A DNA stretch of 8,370 bases from Candidatus Thorarchaeota archaeon (GCA_016840385.1 JAEOSL010000139.1:1-8370), one strand, 5' to 3'; positions 1-5,285 are shown, counted from the stretch's first letter. Made by a program: numbers and translations. The notes: generated by a model not told the origin, from the sequence alone.

Positions 1-472
1 ACACCCCATTGGTGCTGTTATCACTACACCCGAAATTGCTGAATCATTCAACACTGGAATGGAGTTCTTCAGTACAACTGGTGGAAATACCGTATCATGT
101 GCGGTGGGTATGGCAGTTCTTGATGTAATTGAGAATCAACAGCTTCAACAACATGCTCTCGAAGTTGGAAACTACATGCTCTCTAAACTTGAATCGTTAT
201 CGAGTCGACACACTATCATTGGGGATGTACGAGGTATTGGGCTCTACATCGGAATTGAACTTGTAAGAGATGCACAGAGTCTGGAACCAGCGGAAGATGA
301 AGCAAAGTATATTGTTGAACGGTTGAAAGAAATGGGAATACTTGTGAGTGTAGATGGCCCATTGAATAACGTTCTCAAGATCAAACCACCATTAGTATTC
401 ACCAAAGAAAACTCAGACCATTTTGTAGATACCCTAGACAAGATACTGGGAGAAGATCCTGCGATAGTCTAA
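1..472 (+). CDS. Class III PLP-dependent aminotransferase, AGXT2L/ETNPPL-like, C-terminal part (5' truncated)
   Basis: The gene enters from the left edge; the first complete codon is at position 2 and 156 residues are visible. It reads HPIGAV, then a [10 protein letters not shown] segment, which is the usual class III (ornithine/alanine-glyoxylate type) region just after the PLP lysine; the Thr of STTGGN normally contacts the PLP phosphate of the partner subunit. Further on, [14 protein letters not shown] and STDGP-like [15 protein letters not shown] match the C-terminal small domain. From memory the wording is very close to AGXT2L1 (ethanolamine-phosphate phospho-lyase, ETNPPL) and its phosphohydroxylysine paralogue. 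The catalytic lysine lies outside the window, so lyase versus transaminase activity cannot be decided. The next gene follows about 50 bases later on the same strand. Fold assignment is secure; substrate is inference. Confidence 0.9.
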   Translation, partial: HPIGAVITTPEIAESFNTGMEFFSTTGGNTVSCAVGMAVLDVIENQQLQQHALEVGNYMLSKLESLSSRHTIIGDVRGIGLYIGIELVRDAQSLEPAEDEAKYIVERLKEMGILVSVDGPLNNVLKIKPPLVFTKENSDHFVDTLDKILGEDPAIV

Positions 473-480
473 ATGATGTA

Positions 481-502
481 ATAGGAACAGTTTTGTTCTT
501 AT
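481..502 (+). other. Short stem-loop between the aminotransferase and the next gene
   Basis: As RNA, positions 481-489 can pair with 494-502 around a GUUU loop: nine consecutive pairs, one of them G-U. It begins nine bases after the aminotransferase stop and ends seven bases before the earliest possible start of the following gene. Only a weak U-rich stretch follows, so it could be a weak terminator, an mRNA-end stabiliser, or a structure near the ribosome entry site. The stem is AU-rich and could be chance. Confidence 0.35.
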
Positions 503-508
503 GTCTGA

Positions 509-1093
509 ATGAGATACGGAGCAATGACAGCGCAAATTCCAGATCAATTCCGATATGAAGGTGAAGCATATTCTCTCGTTGGAATTGACGGTGGACATCT
601 ATACGAGGCTCAAGATTTTGGTATCACCACACAGACTGCATCAACTGCATGCTGGCGAGGATACCAGATGTTCTATGATTGCAAGGATAGTAAGCTGATT
701 TTAGACCATATGCATGTTCGAACTAATGAAAAAATCAAAGTCAATGGAGTACTTCCCACGGAGGAAGGAGATGCTGATACTCTTGCATTCTTCAACGCAT
801 TTTACGAGAATCTTGGGCTTAAGACGAAATTTACTGGTTGGCTTCTCCTAGCGAAAGACTTCATCTCTGAGATGTATGTTCATATGGGATTTCAAAGCCC
901 TGATGCATATAGAACAGTTCTAGAGATCTATGTAAATGATGGTGATATTACCGAAGTACGTGATGTGTCTGAAAAAATGGAAGAGAGAAGAAAAAGTGGT
1001 CAAATGAAACCAGATCAACCCGATTCCATCGAAAGACCTGATGTTGAACAATGGGTGAAGGATAGATTCTCTCTTGACTATGAATCTGAGTAG
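509..1093 (+). CDS. Uncharacterised conserved-looking protein, 194 aa (or 189 aa from 524)
   Basis: I do not recognise a named domain, although the opening MTAQIPDQFRYEGEAYSLVG, a STACWRGY segment around residue 46 and FTGWLLLAKDFI followed by MYVHMGFQ seem familiar from an uncharacterised family seen in bacteria. There is no signal peptide or membrane segment, so the protein is probably cytoplasmic. It is rich in aromatic residues, and the tail (about residues 155 onward) is charged and probably helical or disordered. Two starts are possible: ATG 509 and ATG 524. The second begins at the family-like MTAQIP and I favour it slightly, although its GGAG (518-521) lies only two bases away; neither has a good SD. 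The stop TAG touches the next reading frame, so it is probably co-transcribed with the phosphodiesterase. Coding status is confident, function unknown. Confidence 0.75.
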   Translation: MRYGAMTAQIPDQFRYEGEAYSLVGIDGGHLYEAQDFGITTQTASTACWRGYQMFYDCKDSKLILDHMHVRTNEKIKVNGVLPTEEGDADTLAFFNAFYENLGLKTKFTGWLLLAKDFISEMYVHMGFQSPDAYRTVLEIYVNDGDITEVRDVSEKMEERRKSGQMKPDQPDSIERPDVEQWVKDRFSLDYESE

Positions 1094-1105
1094 ATGGTGA
1101 TTTCC

Positions 1106-2254
1106 ATGCTTGAGAAGCCTGATTATTCAAATAGCATTGTGAATCTGACAAGCTCCATTGGGCGTGCATCAGGAGTAACAAGTCCATATTCTCCACTTGA
1201 GTTCGACTCACTTAGTTCTCTTGAAGATACAAAGAACATCGTTCTCATGATTGTAGATGGTCTTGGTTACAACTACCTTCGAGAATATGGGGGCGATAGT
1301 TTGTTGAAGAAAAACTTGAGGGAATCAATTTCTTCTGTCTACCTTCCATCAACAGGTTCTGCTATCACTTCAATAATGACGGGTCTTGCCCCACAGCAAC
1401 ATGCAGTGACTGGTTGGTTTGTGTATCTGAAAGAGTTTGGACTTTTATCTAGAATCTTACCTTACAGCAATACTATCGATTACAACAACCTTGGAGTAGA
1501 CATTGCCAATGTTGTTGATGTAAAATCTCTCTTTCAAGGAAGTAATCGTGAATATACTCTAATCCTCACAAGGACAATCGTTGACTCCGTCTTCACAAAG
1601 AATCTAACAGGGAACGCAAATCGTCTACAATATGATGGAGTAGACCAGTTCTTCTCTAAGATCAAGAAAACAATAACAACCTCTGATGAGAAGAAATACG
1701 TCTATGGATATTGGCCTGATTTTGATGCTGTAAGTCATATCCTCGGTTCTCGAAGTCAAGATGCACAAGACCAACTACGCGATTTTGATAATCATCTCTC
1801 CACCTTTGTGGAGTCCATTGAAGGGACTGATACGACTCTTATCATCACCGGGGACCATGGATTCGACGATGTGGATCCAATGCAAGTTATCTATACTCAG
1901 GACCATCCTGAATTAAATGACTATCTTGTGATGCCATTTTGTGGTGACACTCGAAGTGTCTATGCTTATGTGCGACCTAGAAAGATGGATCAATTCGAGC
2001 GATATGTTGAGAATGAATTTGGTAACGCATGCGACATCTTCCCTAGTTCTGAACTAGTTGATGAAGGATGGTTTGGTTTGTTTGACCCACATCCTCGATT
2101 GCTTGATCGAATTGGAGACTATACTTTGATATTTCGAGAAGGTCATGCGATGATGAACTGTTTCCCAGGAGTGGAGCCATTTAAAATGTTGGGGCACCAC
2201 GGCGGAGCGAGTGCAGATGAGATGTATGTTCCATTATGTGTAGTTGATTGCTAG
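1106..2254 (+). CDS. Type I phosphodiesterase / nucleotide pyrophosphatase family protein (alkaline phosphatase superfamily)
   Basis: A 382-residue metal-dependent phosphodiesterase or phosphatase. Visible active-site motifs, in order: IVDG with Asp51 (metal); LPSTGSAITSIMTG with Thr83, which aligns with the nucleophile Thr of nucleotide pyrophosphatases; DFDAVSH with Asp207 and His211; TGDHGF with Asp250 and His251; and GHHGG with His365 near the C-terminus. All residues for a two-zinc site are therefore present and the enzyme should be active. There is no signal peptide, so it acts in the cytoplasm, unlike secreted NPPs. An upstream ATG at 1094 abuts the previous stop, but ATG 1106 has GGTGAT (1096-1101) four bases ahead, a six-base match to the 16S tail, so I chose it. 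It follows the uncharacterised gene directly and is probably translationally coupled. Substrate unknown: nucleotides, phospholipid head groups or phosphonates are all possible. Confidence 0.88.
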   Translation: MLEKPDYSNSIVNLTSSIGRASGVTSPYSPLEFDSLSSLEDTKNIVLMIVDGLGYNYLREYGGDSLLKKNLRESISSVYLPSTGSAITSIMTGLAPQQHAVTGWFVYLKEFGLLSRILPYSNTIDYNNLGVDIANVVDVKSLFQGSNREYTLILTRTIVDSVFTKNLTGNANRLQYDGVDQFFSKIKKTITTSDEKKYVYGYWPDFDAVSHILGSRSQDAQDQLRDFDNHLSTFVESIEGTDTTLIITGDHGFDDVDPMQVIYTQDHPELNDYLVMPFCGDTRSVYAYVRPRKMDQFERYVENEFGNACDIFPSSELVDEGWFGLFDPHPRLLDRIGDYTLIFREGHAMMNCFPGVEPFKMLGHHGGASADEMYVPLCVVDC

Positions 2255-2308
2255 ACGGTTATTCAGCTTAGTACTTATACGACAATTAAGAAGCTCTGAT
2301 ATACAGCG

Positions 2309-2316
2309 GGAGATGA
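2309..2316 (+). promoter_or_regulatory. Shine-Dalgarno site for the dehydratase
   Basis: GGAGATGA matches GGAGGTGA at seven of eight positions and lies four bases before ATG 2321. This fixes the start and gives a reference geometry (end of the SD plus four bases) that recurs before several other genes here. Confidence 0.8.
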
Positions 2317-2320
2317 ATTC

Positions 2321-3271
2321 ATGGTTTCAGTTGAAAACATCAAGCAAGCTCGAGAACGTATCAAAGACCATATCAAAACCACACCATTACAGGCTTCGCC
2401 TCACCTGAGTGAATTAACTGGGGCTTCAGTTCTTCTGAAATTGGAGTGCACGCAGGCTACTGGTTCTTTCAAGGTTAGGGGTGCACTGAACAGATTGATG
2501 ACCTTGACAAAAGATGAAACTGAAAAGGGTGTAATCACTGCTTCCACTGGTAACCATGGATTGGGAGTTGCATATGCGGCCCAGCAACTTGGAATCAGTG
2601 CCAAAGTTGTATTTCCGATTGGTGCTTCGACAGTTAAACGAGACCGGATGGCAAAGGCTGGAGTTGAAATCATCCAAGACGTTGGATATGAAGAAGTGGA
2701 GCTGTACGGCCGAAAGCTAGCCAAAGAACGTGGATTGACATATGTTAGCCCCTACAATGATCCTGAGATTGTGGCAGGTGCTGGAACTTCTGGTCTTGAG
2801 ATTGTTGAACAACAAGATGGGGTTGATGTAGTGATTGTCCCAATTGGTGGCGGTGGTCTTATTTCTGGAATTGCTATTGCGATCAAGTCATTGACTCCTG
2901 ATACGGAAGTGATTGGAGTCCAATCCGAGGTATCACCCGAAGTGCATGATTCATGGGTTGCAGGACACTGGGTTGAATCTGAAGAATCTGATTCTCTTGC
3001 TCAAGGTCTTATGGGTGGTGTTGAATCTGACTCTATTACTCTCGACCTCATTAACAAGTATGTTGATCGAATTGTGTTGGTGAGTGAAAACTCAATTAAA
3101 CGAGCAATGCGATTCCTCTATGAGAAGGAGTCACTTCTTGTCGAAGGTGCAGGTGCTGTTTCAACAGCAGCCCTTATGGAATACGCATCTGAGTTTGAAG
3201 GGAAGAAGGTTGTTCTGACACTGAGTGGTGGAAATATCTCCGAAGAAGATCTACTTGCTCAGACTGAATAA
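2321..3271 (+). CDS. Threonine/serine dehydratase (ammonia-lyase), catabolic type without ACT domain
   Basis: A 316-residue fold-type II PLP enzyme that would deaminate threonine to 2-oxobutanoate (and/or serine to pyruvate). Visible motifs: GSFKVRGA with the PLP lysine at 51; STGNHG with Asn78, which contacts the cofactor ring; PIGGGGLISG with the tetraglycine phosphate loop at 176-179; and LSGGNI near the C-terminus. The length fits catabolic TdcB-type dehydratases and serine racemases. The biosynthetic IlvA regulatory domain is absent, so isoleucine feedback is not expected. The glycine-rich segment reads GAGTSGLEI where these enzymes usually have GQGTIALEI or similar. The start is set by a strong SD. 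A 66-base gap separates it from the phosphodiesterase; the AT-rich ACTTATAC at about 2272-2279 could be its own promoter. Serine racemase or a related beta-eliminating enzyme cannot be excluded. Confidence 0.9.
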   Translation: MVSVENIKQARERIKDHIKTTPLQASPHLSELTGASVLLKLECTQATGSFKVRGALNRLMTLTKDETEKGVITASTGNHGLGVAYAAQQLGISAKVVFPIGASTVKRDRMAKAGVEIIQDVGYEEVELYGRKLAKERGLTYVSPYNDPEIVAGAGTSGLEIVEQQDGVDVVIVPIGGGGLISGIAIAIKSLTPDTEVIGVQSEVSPEVHDSWVAGHWVESEESDSLAQGLMGGVESDSITLDLINKYVDRIVLVSENSIKRAMRFLYEKESLLVEGAGAVSTAALMEYASEFEGKKVVLTLSGGNISEEDLLAQTE

Positions 3272-3281
3272 ATCTCTAACA

Positions 3282-3677
3282 TCAACCTACTCCTGAATCG
3301 CGAATCTCAACATGAGCAATCTCTAGATTCTGGGCATCTTCTCCTCTCATATGTCTGCCATGAAGACCAACCCTCATATCTCCCGCATCTTCTCCCTCGA
3401 CCTCTGATGGACTTACATAACTGAAAATGTCCTCATGATGATATTCAACAATCCATCCTGATATTTTATCCAGTGGGTGCACTACGAAATCTCCATGAGA
3501 AGATCCTAGAATGACTATTCCCATATTCTTCATGAGGTCTGTTGCATACTTTCTAGGGTCTTTATCTGACTCTCGACATACAACGCATGTTCCATTCTTG
3601 AATATTACCCATGCTTTAACTTCATCTGAAAGGACCTGTCGCCAAATCTCATTCAAAGCTGCAATATCATCGACCAT
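3282..3677 (-). CDS. Small conserved-looking hypothetical protein, 131 aa
   Basis: I do not recognise this protein by name. The N-terminal 95 residues look like a compact alpha/beta domain: a helix (ALNEIWRQVL), then strands in AWVIFKNGTCVVC, a helix around KYATDLMKNMG, strands in IVILGSS and DFVVHPL, and GWIVEYHHEDIFSYVSP. The remainder is polar and acidic with GEDA occurring twice and several His/Met residues, and is probably a flexible tail. No signal peptide or membrane segment, so it is cytoplasmic. The reading on this strand has a protein-like composition, while the overlapping plus-strand frame at 3511-3723 does not. A weak GATGAT sits four bases before the ATG. It converges on the dehydratase with ten bases between stops and is divergent from the RHH gene, 173 bases away. 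Confidence 0.72.
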   Translation of the reverse strand: MVDDIAALNEIWRQVLSDEVKAWVIFKNGTCVVCRESDKDPRKYATDLMKNMGIVILGSSHGDFVVHPLDKISGWIVEYHHEDIFSYVSPSEVEGEDAGDMRVGLHGRHMRGEDAQNLEIAHVEIRDSGVG

Positions 3678-3741
3678 TCAAATCATCGGTTTACGCTCAC
3701 AAGCACCGATAAATCCACTCTGAGTGAAATCTATCAGTTTC

Positions 3742-3817
3742 TGTACACAAATATACAACATTATAAGTGAATAATGTAATACTATTACGTGAATAACAAT
3801 TATAAGTATCGGTGTAC
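3742..3817 (+). repeat. Nested repeats in the control region of the RHH gene
   Basis: The AT-rich region carries ordered repeats around the central palindrome at 3776-3788. GTGAATAA occurs at 3767-3774 and 3789-3796, exactly 22 bases apart. ATTATAAGT occurs at 3760-3768 and 3799-3807, 39 bases apart. GTACAC (3743-3748) and GTGTAC (3812-3817) form an outer inverted pair. The arrangement suggests a multi-site operator. Confidence 0.55.
3776..3788. promoter_or_regulatory. 13-bp palindrome, probable operator of the RHH regulator (copy 1)
   Basis: GTAATA-C-TATTAC is a perfect palindrome around one central base. It lies 63 bases before the likely start of the RHH gene and about 30 bases before its TATA-like element. 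An inverted copy of the identical 13-mer occurs at 4701-4713, upstream of the small membrane-protein gene. Short palindromes of this kind are typical RHH dimer or tetramer targets. Binding by the neighbouring RHH protein is inference. Confidence 0.6.
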
Positions 3818-3826
3818 TATATATAC
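3818..3826 (+). promoter_or_regulatory. Probable TATA box of the RHH gene
   Basis: An alternating TATATATA core within ACTATATATACAT is centred about 25-28 bases before ATG 3845/3851, the usual archaeal TATA-to-transcription-start distance. The mRNA would then be leaderless or nearly so, which fits the absence of a convincing SD. Another TATA-like string, TATAAGTA (3801-3808), would give a transcript start near 3830 instead. Confidence 0.5.
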
Positions 3827-3850
3827 ATAGAGCAGCATGGGGTTATGCAA

Positions 3851-4189
3851 ATGTCGGGAAAAGATAAGAAAAAGAAAACAGAAACAACACAGATGAGTTT
3901 GAGGGAGCAGCTACTAGGTCGTTTATCAGACGATGCAGTTACTGGCAAGAAGCGTGAAGTTTCTGTGATGACAAGAATGAGTGGGGACATTGTTGAGGTG
4001 CTCGATGCTCTTGTTGAGTTAAACATCTTCAAGAGTCGTTCTGAAGCTGTTTCTGCTTTTGTTGAACAAGCAATATCTGATCGTAGCCCAATGTTTGAAG
4101 AAATAAAGACACAAGCTAGTGAGATCCGCAAACTTCGTGATTCTGCAAAGCGCCATGCATATGCTGCATTCCAAGAAGATTCAAAATAA
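3851..4189 (+). CDS. Ribbon-helix-helix (CopG/Arc-type) DNA-binding protein
   Basis: A 112-residue likely transcription factor. Residues 4-14 form a basic, low-complexity tail (KDKKKK...), 15-30 a helix, and 35-76 the RHH core: strand EVSVMTRMS, helix 1 GDIVEVLDALVELNIF, the turn KSRSEA, and helix 2 ending VEQAIS. The basic and polar residues alternating in the strand would enter the major groove. A C-terminal helix rich in K/R/E (83-107) may aid oligomerisation. The frame is open back to GTG 3812, but that start would overlap the TATA-like element and add MYYIYIEQHG-like residues foreign to RHH proteins; ATG 3851 (or 3845) is preferred. The gene faces a repeat-rich region with a palindrome and is probably self-regulated. 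No partner toxin is adjacent, so an antitoxin role is not supported. Confidence 0.8.
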   Translation: MSGKDKKKKTETTQMSLREQLLGRLSDDAVTGKKREVSVMTRMSGDIVEVLDALVELNIFKSRSEAVSAFVEQAISDRSPMFEEIKTQASEIRKLRDSAKRHAYAAFQEDSK

Positions 4190-4247
4190 CTCATTTTAGA
4201 TCTCGTATTGGCTATTCTTCATAAGATAGAAGACAAAAGAAAAGATT

Positions 4248-4268
4248 GGGGGAGGACTCCCCTCCCCC
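4248..4268 (-). terminator. GC-rich hairpin terminator for the small membrane-protein gene
   Basis: GGGGGAGG (4248-4255) pairs perfectly with CCTCCCCC (4261-4268) around a five-base loop. Read on the minus strand the hairpin follows the stop of the gene at 4317 and runs into a U-rich tract (TCTTTTCTTTTGTCTTCT), as in an intrinsic terminator. On the plus strand no T-run follows, so it serves the minus-strand gene. Confidence 0.65.
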
Positions 4269-4274
4269 GCTGAC

Positions 4275-4293
4275 ATCCCCATATACTGGGGAT
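4275..4293. other. Second hairpin between convergent genes
   Basis: ATCCCC (4275-4280) and GGGGAT (4288-4293) form a six-base stem with a seven-base loop, immediately beside the larger GC-rich hairpin. On the minus strand it would be transcribed first, giving a tandem hairpin after the membrane-protein gene. Confidence 0.45.
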
Positions 4294-4316
4294 TCTCGGA
4301 TATCTGTATGGAAGGT

Positions 4317-4592
4317 TCAATCAGGTAGAAGGACCATATGCCCTCGATCGATTCCTTTCCAATAGCCATCAGCAGGATCAGCTGGCTCCTGAATAGGTGC
4401 CAATTCATCTTGTGACGCAAGATATTCTCCAACTCTACTTCCCTCATCCGCATAACCAGCATCAGTGTCCACCGATACAATTTCATTGTCAACGCATGAG
4501 AAACAAGTAAAGAGTATAGACCCGAAAACAATGACTGAGAGGAATACGAACATCCCGATAGCCATTTTTGTTGACCTGTTTTGTGTACTCAA
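4317..4592 (-). CDS. Small membrane-anchored protein with acidic extracellular tail, 91 aa
   Basis: No family recognised. The N-terminus MSTQNRSTK is polar and basic, residues 10-31 form one hydrophobic segment (MAIGMFVFLSVIVFGSILFTCF), and the remaining 60 residues are strongly acidic and hydrophilic (DTDAGYADEGS, QDELAPIQEPADPADG). By the positive-inside rule the acidic part lies outside the cell. Two Cys (LFTC, FSC) end the segment but do not form a good lipobox, so a simple anchor is more likely than a lipoprotein. The start is TTG 4592, chosen because GGAGAGAT (4597-4604) is four bases ahead; ATG 4565 would shorten the protein by nine residues. An overlapping frame (4196-4531) on the same strand looks like a shadow. 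The palindrome shared with the RHH promoter lies 109 bases upstream, suggesting RHH control. Confidence 0.6.
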   Translation of the reverse strand: MSTQNRSTKMAIGMFVFLSVIVFGSILFTCFSCVDNEIVSVDTDAGYADEGSRVGEYLASQDELAPIQEPADPADGYWKGIDRGHMVLLPD

Positions 4593-4596
4593 TTAT

Positions 4597-4604
4597 ATCT
4601 CTCC
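4597..4604 (-). promoter_or_regulatory. Shine-Dalgarno site that supports a TTG start
   Basis: On the minus strand GGAGAGAT lies four bases before TTG 4592, the same geometry as the SD of the dehydratase gene. It supports translation from TTG rather than from the ATG 27 bases downstream. Confidence 0.6.
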
Positions 4605-4642
4605 TCGCTCAATTGAAGGCATCGAAGACTGACGCTTTCTAC

Positions 4643-4672
4643 GGAGGTCGCCCATCACACCGGGCGACTTCC
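4643..4672. other. Stable stem-loop in the leader of the membrane-protein gene
   Basis: GTCGCCC (4647-4653) pairs with GGGCGAC (4662-4668) around an eight-base loop. With outer pairs the plus-strand stem reaches 11 pairs including one G-U; on the minus strand that position is an A-C mismatch. It lies between the palindrome and the start of the minus-strand gene, so it would be in that gene's leader if transcription starts near the palindrome. No T-run follows on either strand, so it is not a simple terminator. Confidence 0.55.
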
Positions 4673-4700
4673 CGATTCATTGCAATCCCGCGAACGCCTT

Positions 4701-4713
4701 GTAATAGTATTAC
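4701..4713. promoter_or_regulatory. 13-bp palindrome, probable RHH operator (copy 2)
   Basis: GTAATA-G-TATTAC is the exact reverse complement of the palindrome at 3776-3788. A looser copy, GTAATA-AG-TATT (4723-4734), begins 22 bases further, the same 22-base period as the GTGAATAA repeats near copy 1. It sits in the intergenic region, 109 bases upstream of the minus-strand gene at 4592 and about 125 bases from the TATA box at 4839 on the other strand, so it could affect either. Confidence 0.6.
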
Positions 4714-4838
4714 ATGTTAGTGGTAATAAGTATTTTGTAAGTGTGAATATGCAACAAATAACACAGAATACATACCATCTTCGATACTTTCCCTTTGTTA
4801 TCCCATCTATAAAATAAAAAAAACAATTTGAAAGAGTG

Positions 4839-4847
4839 TTTATATAT
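4839..4847 (+). promoter_or_regulatory. Consensus archaeal TATA box
   Basis: TTTATATAT matches the archaeal box A consensus, with a purine-rich BRE-like stretch (AAAGAG) just before it. Transcription would begin near 4866-4872 on the plus strand. No start codon with a long frame follows for more than 450 bases, so the promoter either makes a non-coding RNA or a long leader. Confidence 0.6.
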
Positions 4848-4867
4848 CAACAAACAGGGGTCAAAGG

Positions 4868-5025
4868 CCCATTTCCGTGTACTTCATTACACTCTTCTTT
4901 GAAAATTGAAAAACTCACACTTTCAAAGAGTACCTAATATCTAACTCCAGATTTGCTTCTTCTTAGACGGAGATCCGGTCGAAACAGTTCTCCTATGGTG
5001 AGATCGCTCTCACCATCCTTTTTTT
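4868..5025 (+). ncRNA. Candidate structured non-coding RNA of about 160 nt
   Basis: The segment between the TATA box and the hairpin-T7 signal has no useful reading frame but several local stems: GTGTA/TACAC (4877-4881 with 4888-4892); a ten-pair stem 4895-4904 with 4921-4930 (one G-U) holding a 16-base loop; GGAGA/TCTCC (4969-4973 with 4989-4993); and the final nine-pair hairpin. I do not recognise it as SRP RNA, RNase P RNA, 5S, tRNA or a box C/D guide. It could also be the attenuated leader of the oxidoreductase operon, whose first gene starts 302 bases after the hairpin. Ends are estimates from promoter and terminator positions. Confidence 0.4.
4995..5025 (+). terminator. Intrinsic-type terminator: perfect 9-bp hairpin plus T7
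   Basis: ATGGTGAGA (4995-5003) pairs perfectly with TCTCACCAT (5008-5016) around TCGC, followed after two C by seven T (5019-5025). The T-run is on the plus strand only, so it would end a plus-strand transcript such as one from the TATA box at 4839. Archaeal polymerases mainly need the U-run; the hairpin makes the signal look bacterial in style. Confidence 0.6.
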
Positions 5026-5026
5026 A

Positions 5027-5194
5027 CTAGACATAGGTGATTGACCAAGATTTCTTTCGGTCTGATTTTTCAAAGCAATAATCTGGGTGATGGACATTGA
5101 ATACAATCACTTCCCATCTCCCTCTCTCAACATTTGATATCTCAAAAATTGCAATCCCGTAGGGATCTACGTGAAGATTAGTCCGAAAATGGTT
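5027..5194 (-). pseudogene. C-terminal remnant of an unidentified protein gene
   Basis: A minus-strand frame of 55 codons ending in TAG has a strongly protein-like make-up (DPYGIAIFEI, GRWEVIVFNVHHPDYCF) with tryptophans and aromatic residues, yet has an in-frame stop just upstream (5195-5197) and no usable ATG; only an internal GTG is present. A different minus-strand frame is open from 5364 down to a stop at 5167-5169 and reads into ETIFGLIF just where this one takes over, so one frameshift around 5167-5195 would join them. I read it as a decayed gene or gene tail, with no known family. Chance open frame remains possible, as does a short plus-strand coding remnant at 5189-5239. Confidence 0.33.
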
Positions 5195-5227
5195 TCAACG
5201 CTTGATGATGATGTGAAGAATGCTGTA

Positions 5228-5277
5228 CTATCAAAGTAGATTTGACAAGGATGGTCGCACAGTGCTTCTACTGATAG
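5228..5277. repeat. Imperfect inverted repeat upstream of the oxidoreductase operon
   Basis: CTATCAAAGTAGA (5228-5240) and TCTACTGATAG (5267-5277) are inverted copies apart from a two-base insertion in the left arm; the loop is 26 bases. It ends about 50 bases before the first gene of the operon and just ahead of CTATAAGA (5286-5293), which could be that operon's TATA box. It may be a regulator site or an mRNA structure. Confidence 0.4.
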
Positions 5278-5285
5278 CGAACATT

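Noticed and set aside
948..1211. Minus-strand open frame of 87 codons across the junction of two plus-strand genes
   Set aside because: Gln/Ser/His-rich antisense composition, and both underlying plus-strand genes are well supported.
2401..2724. Minus-strand open frames within the dehydratase gene
   Set aside because: Antisense shadows of a gene with all expected PLP motifs.
3685..3710. ATCGGT/ACCGAT inverted repeat upstream of the minus-strand hypothetical gene
   Set aside because: Only six bases per arm with a 14-base loop; too weak to call without conservation.
3511..3723. Plus-strand open frame of 70 codons opposite the hypothetical gene at 3282-3677
   Set aside because: No SD or promoter and low-quality composition; the minus-strand reading is far more protein-like.
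3851..4189. RHH protein as antitoxin of a toxin-antitoxin pair
   Set aside because: No adjacent toxin-like gene in the same direction; neighbours are a convergent membrane protein and a divergent hypothetical gene, neither resembling a known toxin.
3817..4194. Minus-strand open frame of 125 codons covering the RHH gene
   Set aside because: Serine- and arginine-rich antisense artefact over a clear RHH domain on the plus strand.
4196..4531. Minus-strand open frame of 111 codons overlapping the small membrane-protein gene
   Set aside because: It lacks an SD, runs through both terminator hairpins, and its composition (many Met, Leu, Arg from shifted codons) looks like a shadow; the 4317-4592 frame has a clear anchor, acidic tail and SD.
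4679..5159. Twelve-base exact repeat ATTGCAATCCCG at 4679-4690 and 5148-5159
   Set aside because: Only two copies, no symmetry or promoter placement, and one is inside the minus-strand coding remnant; a chance match is plausible.
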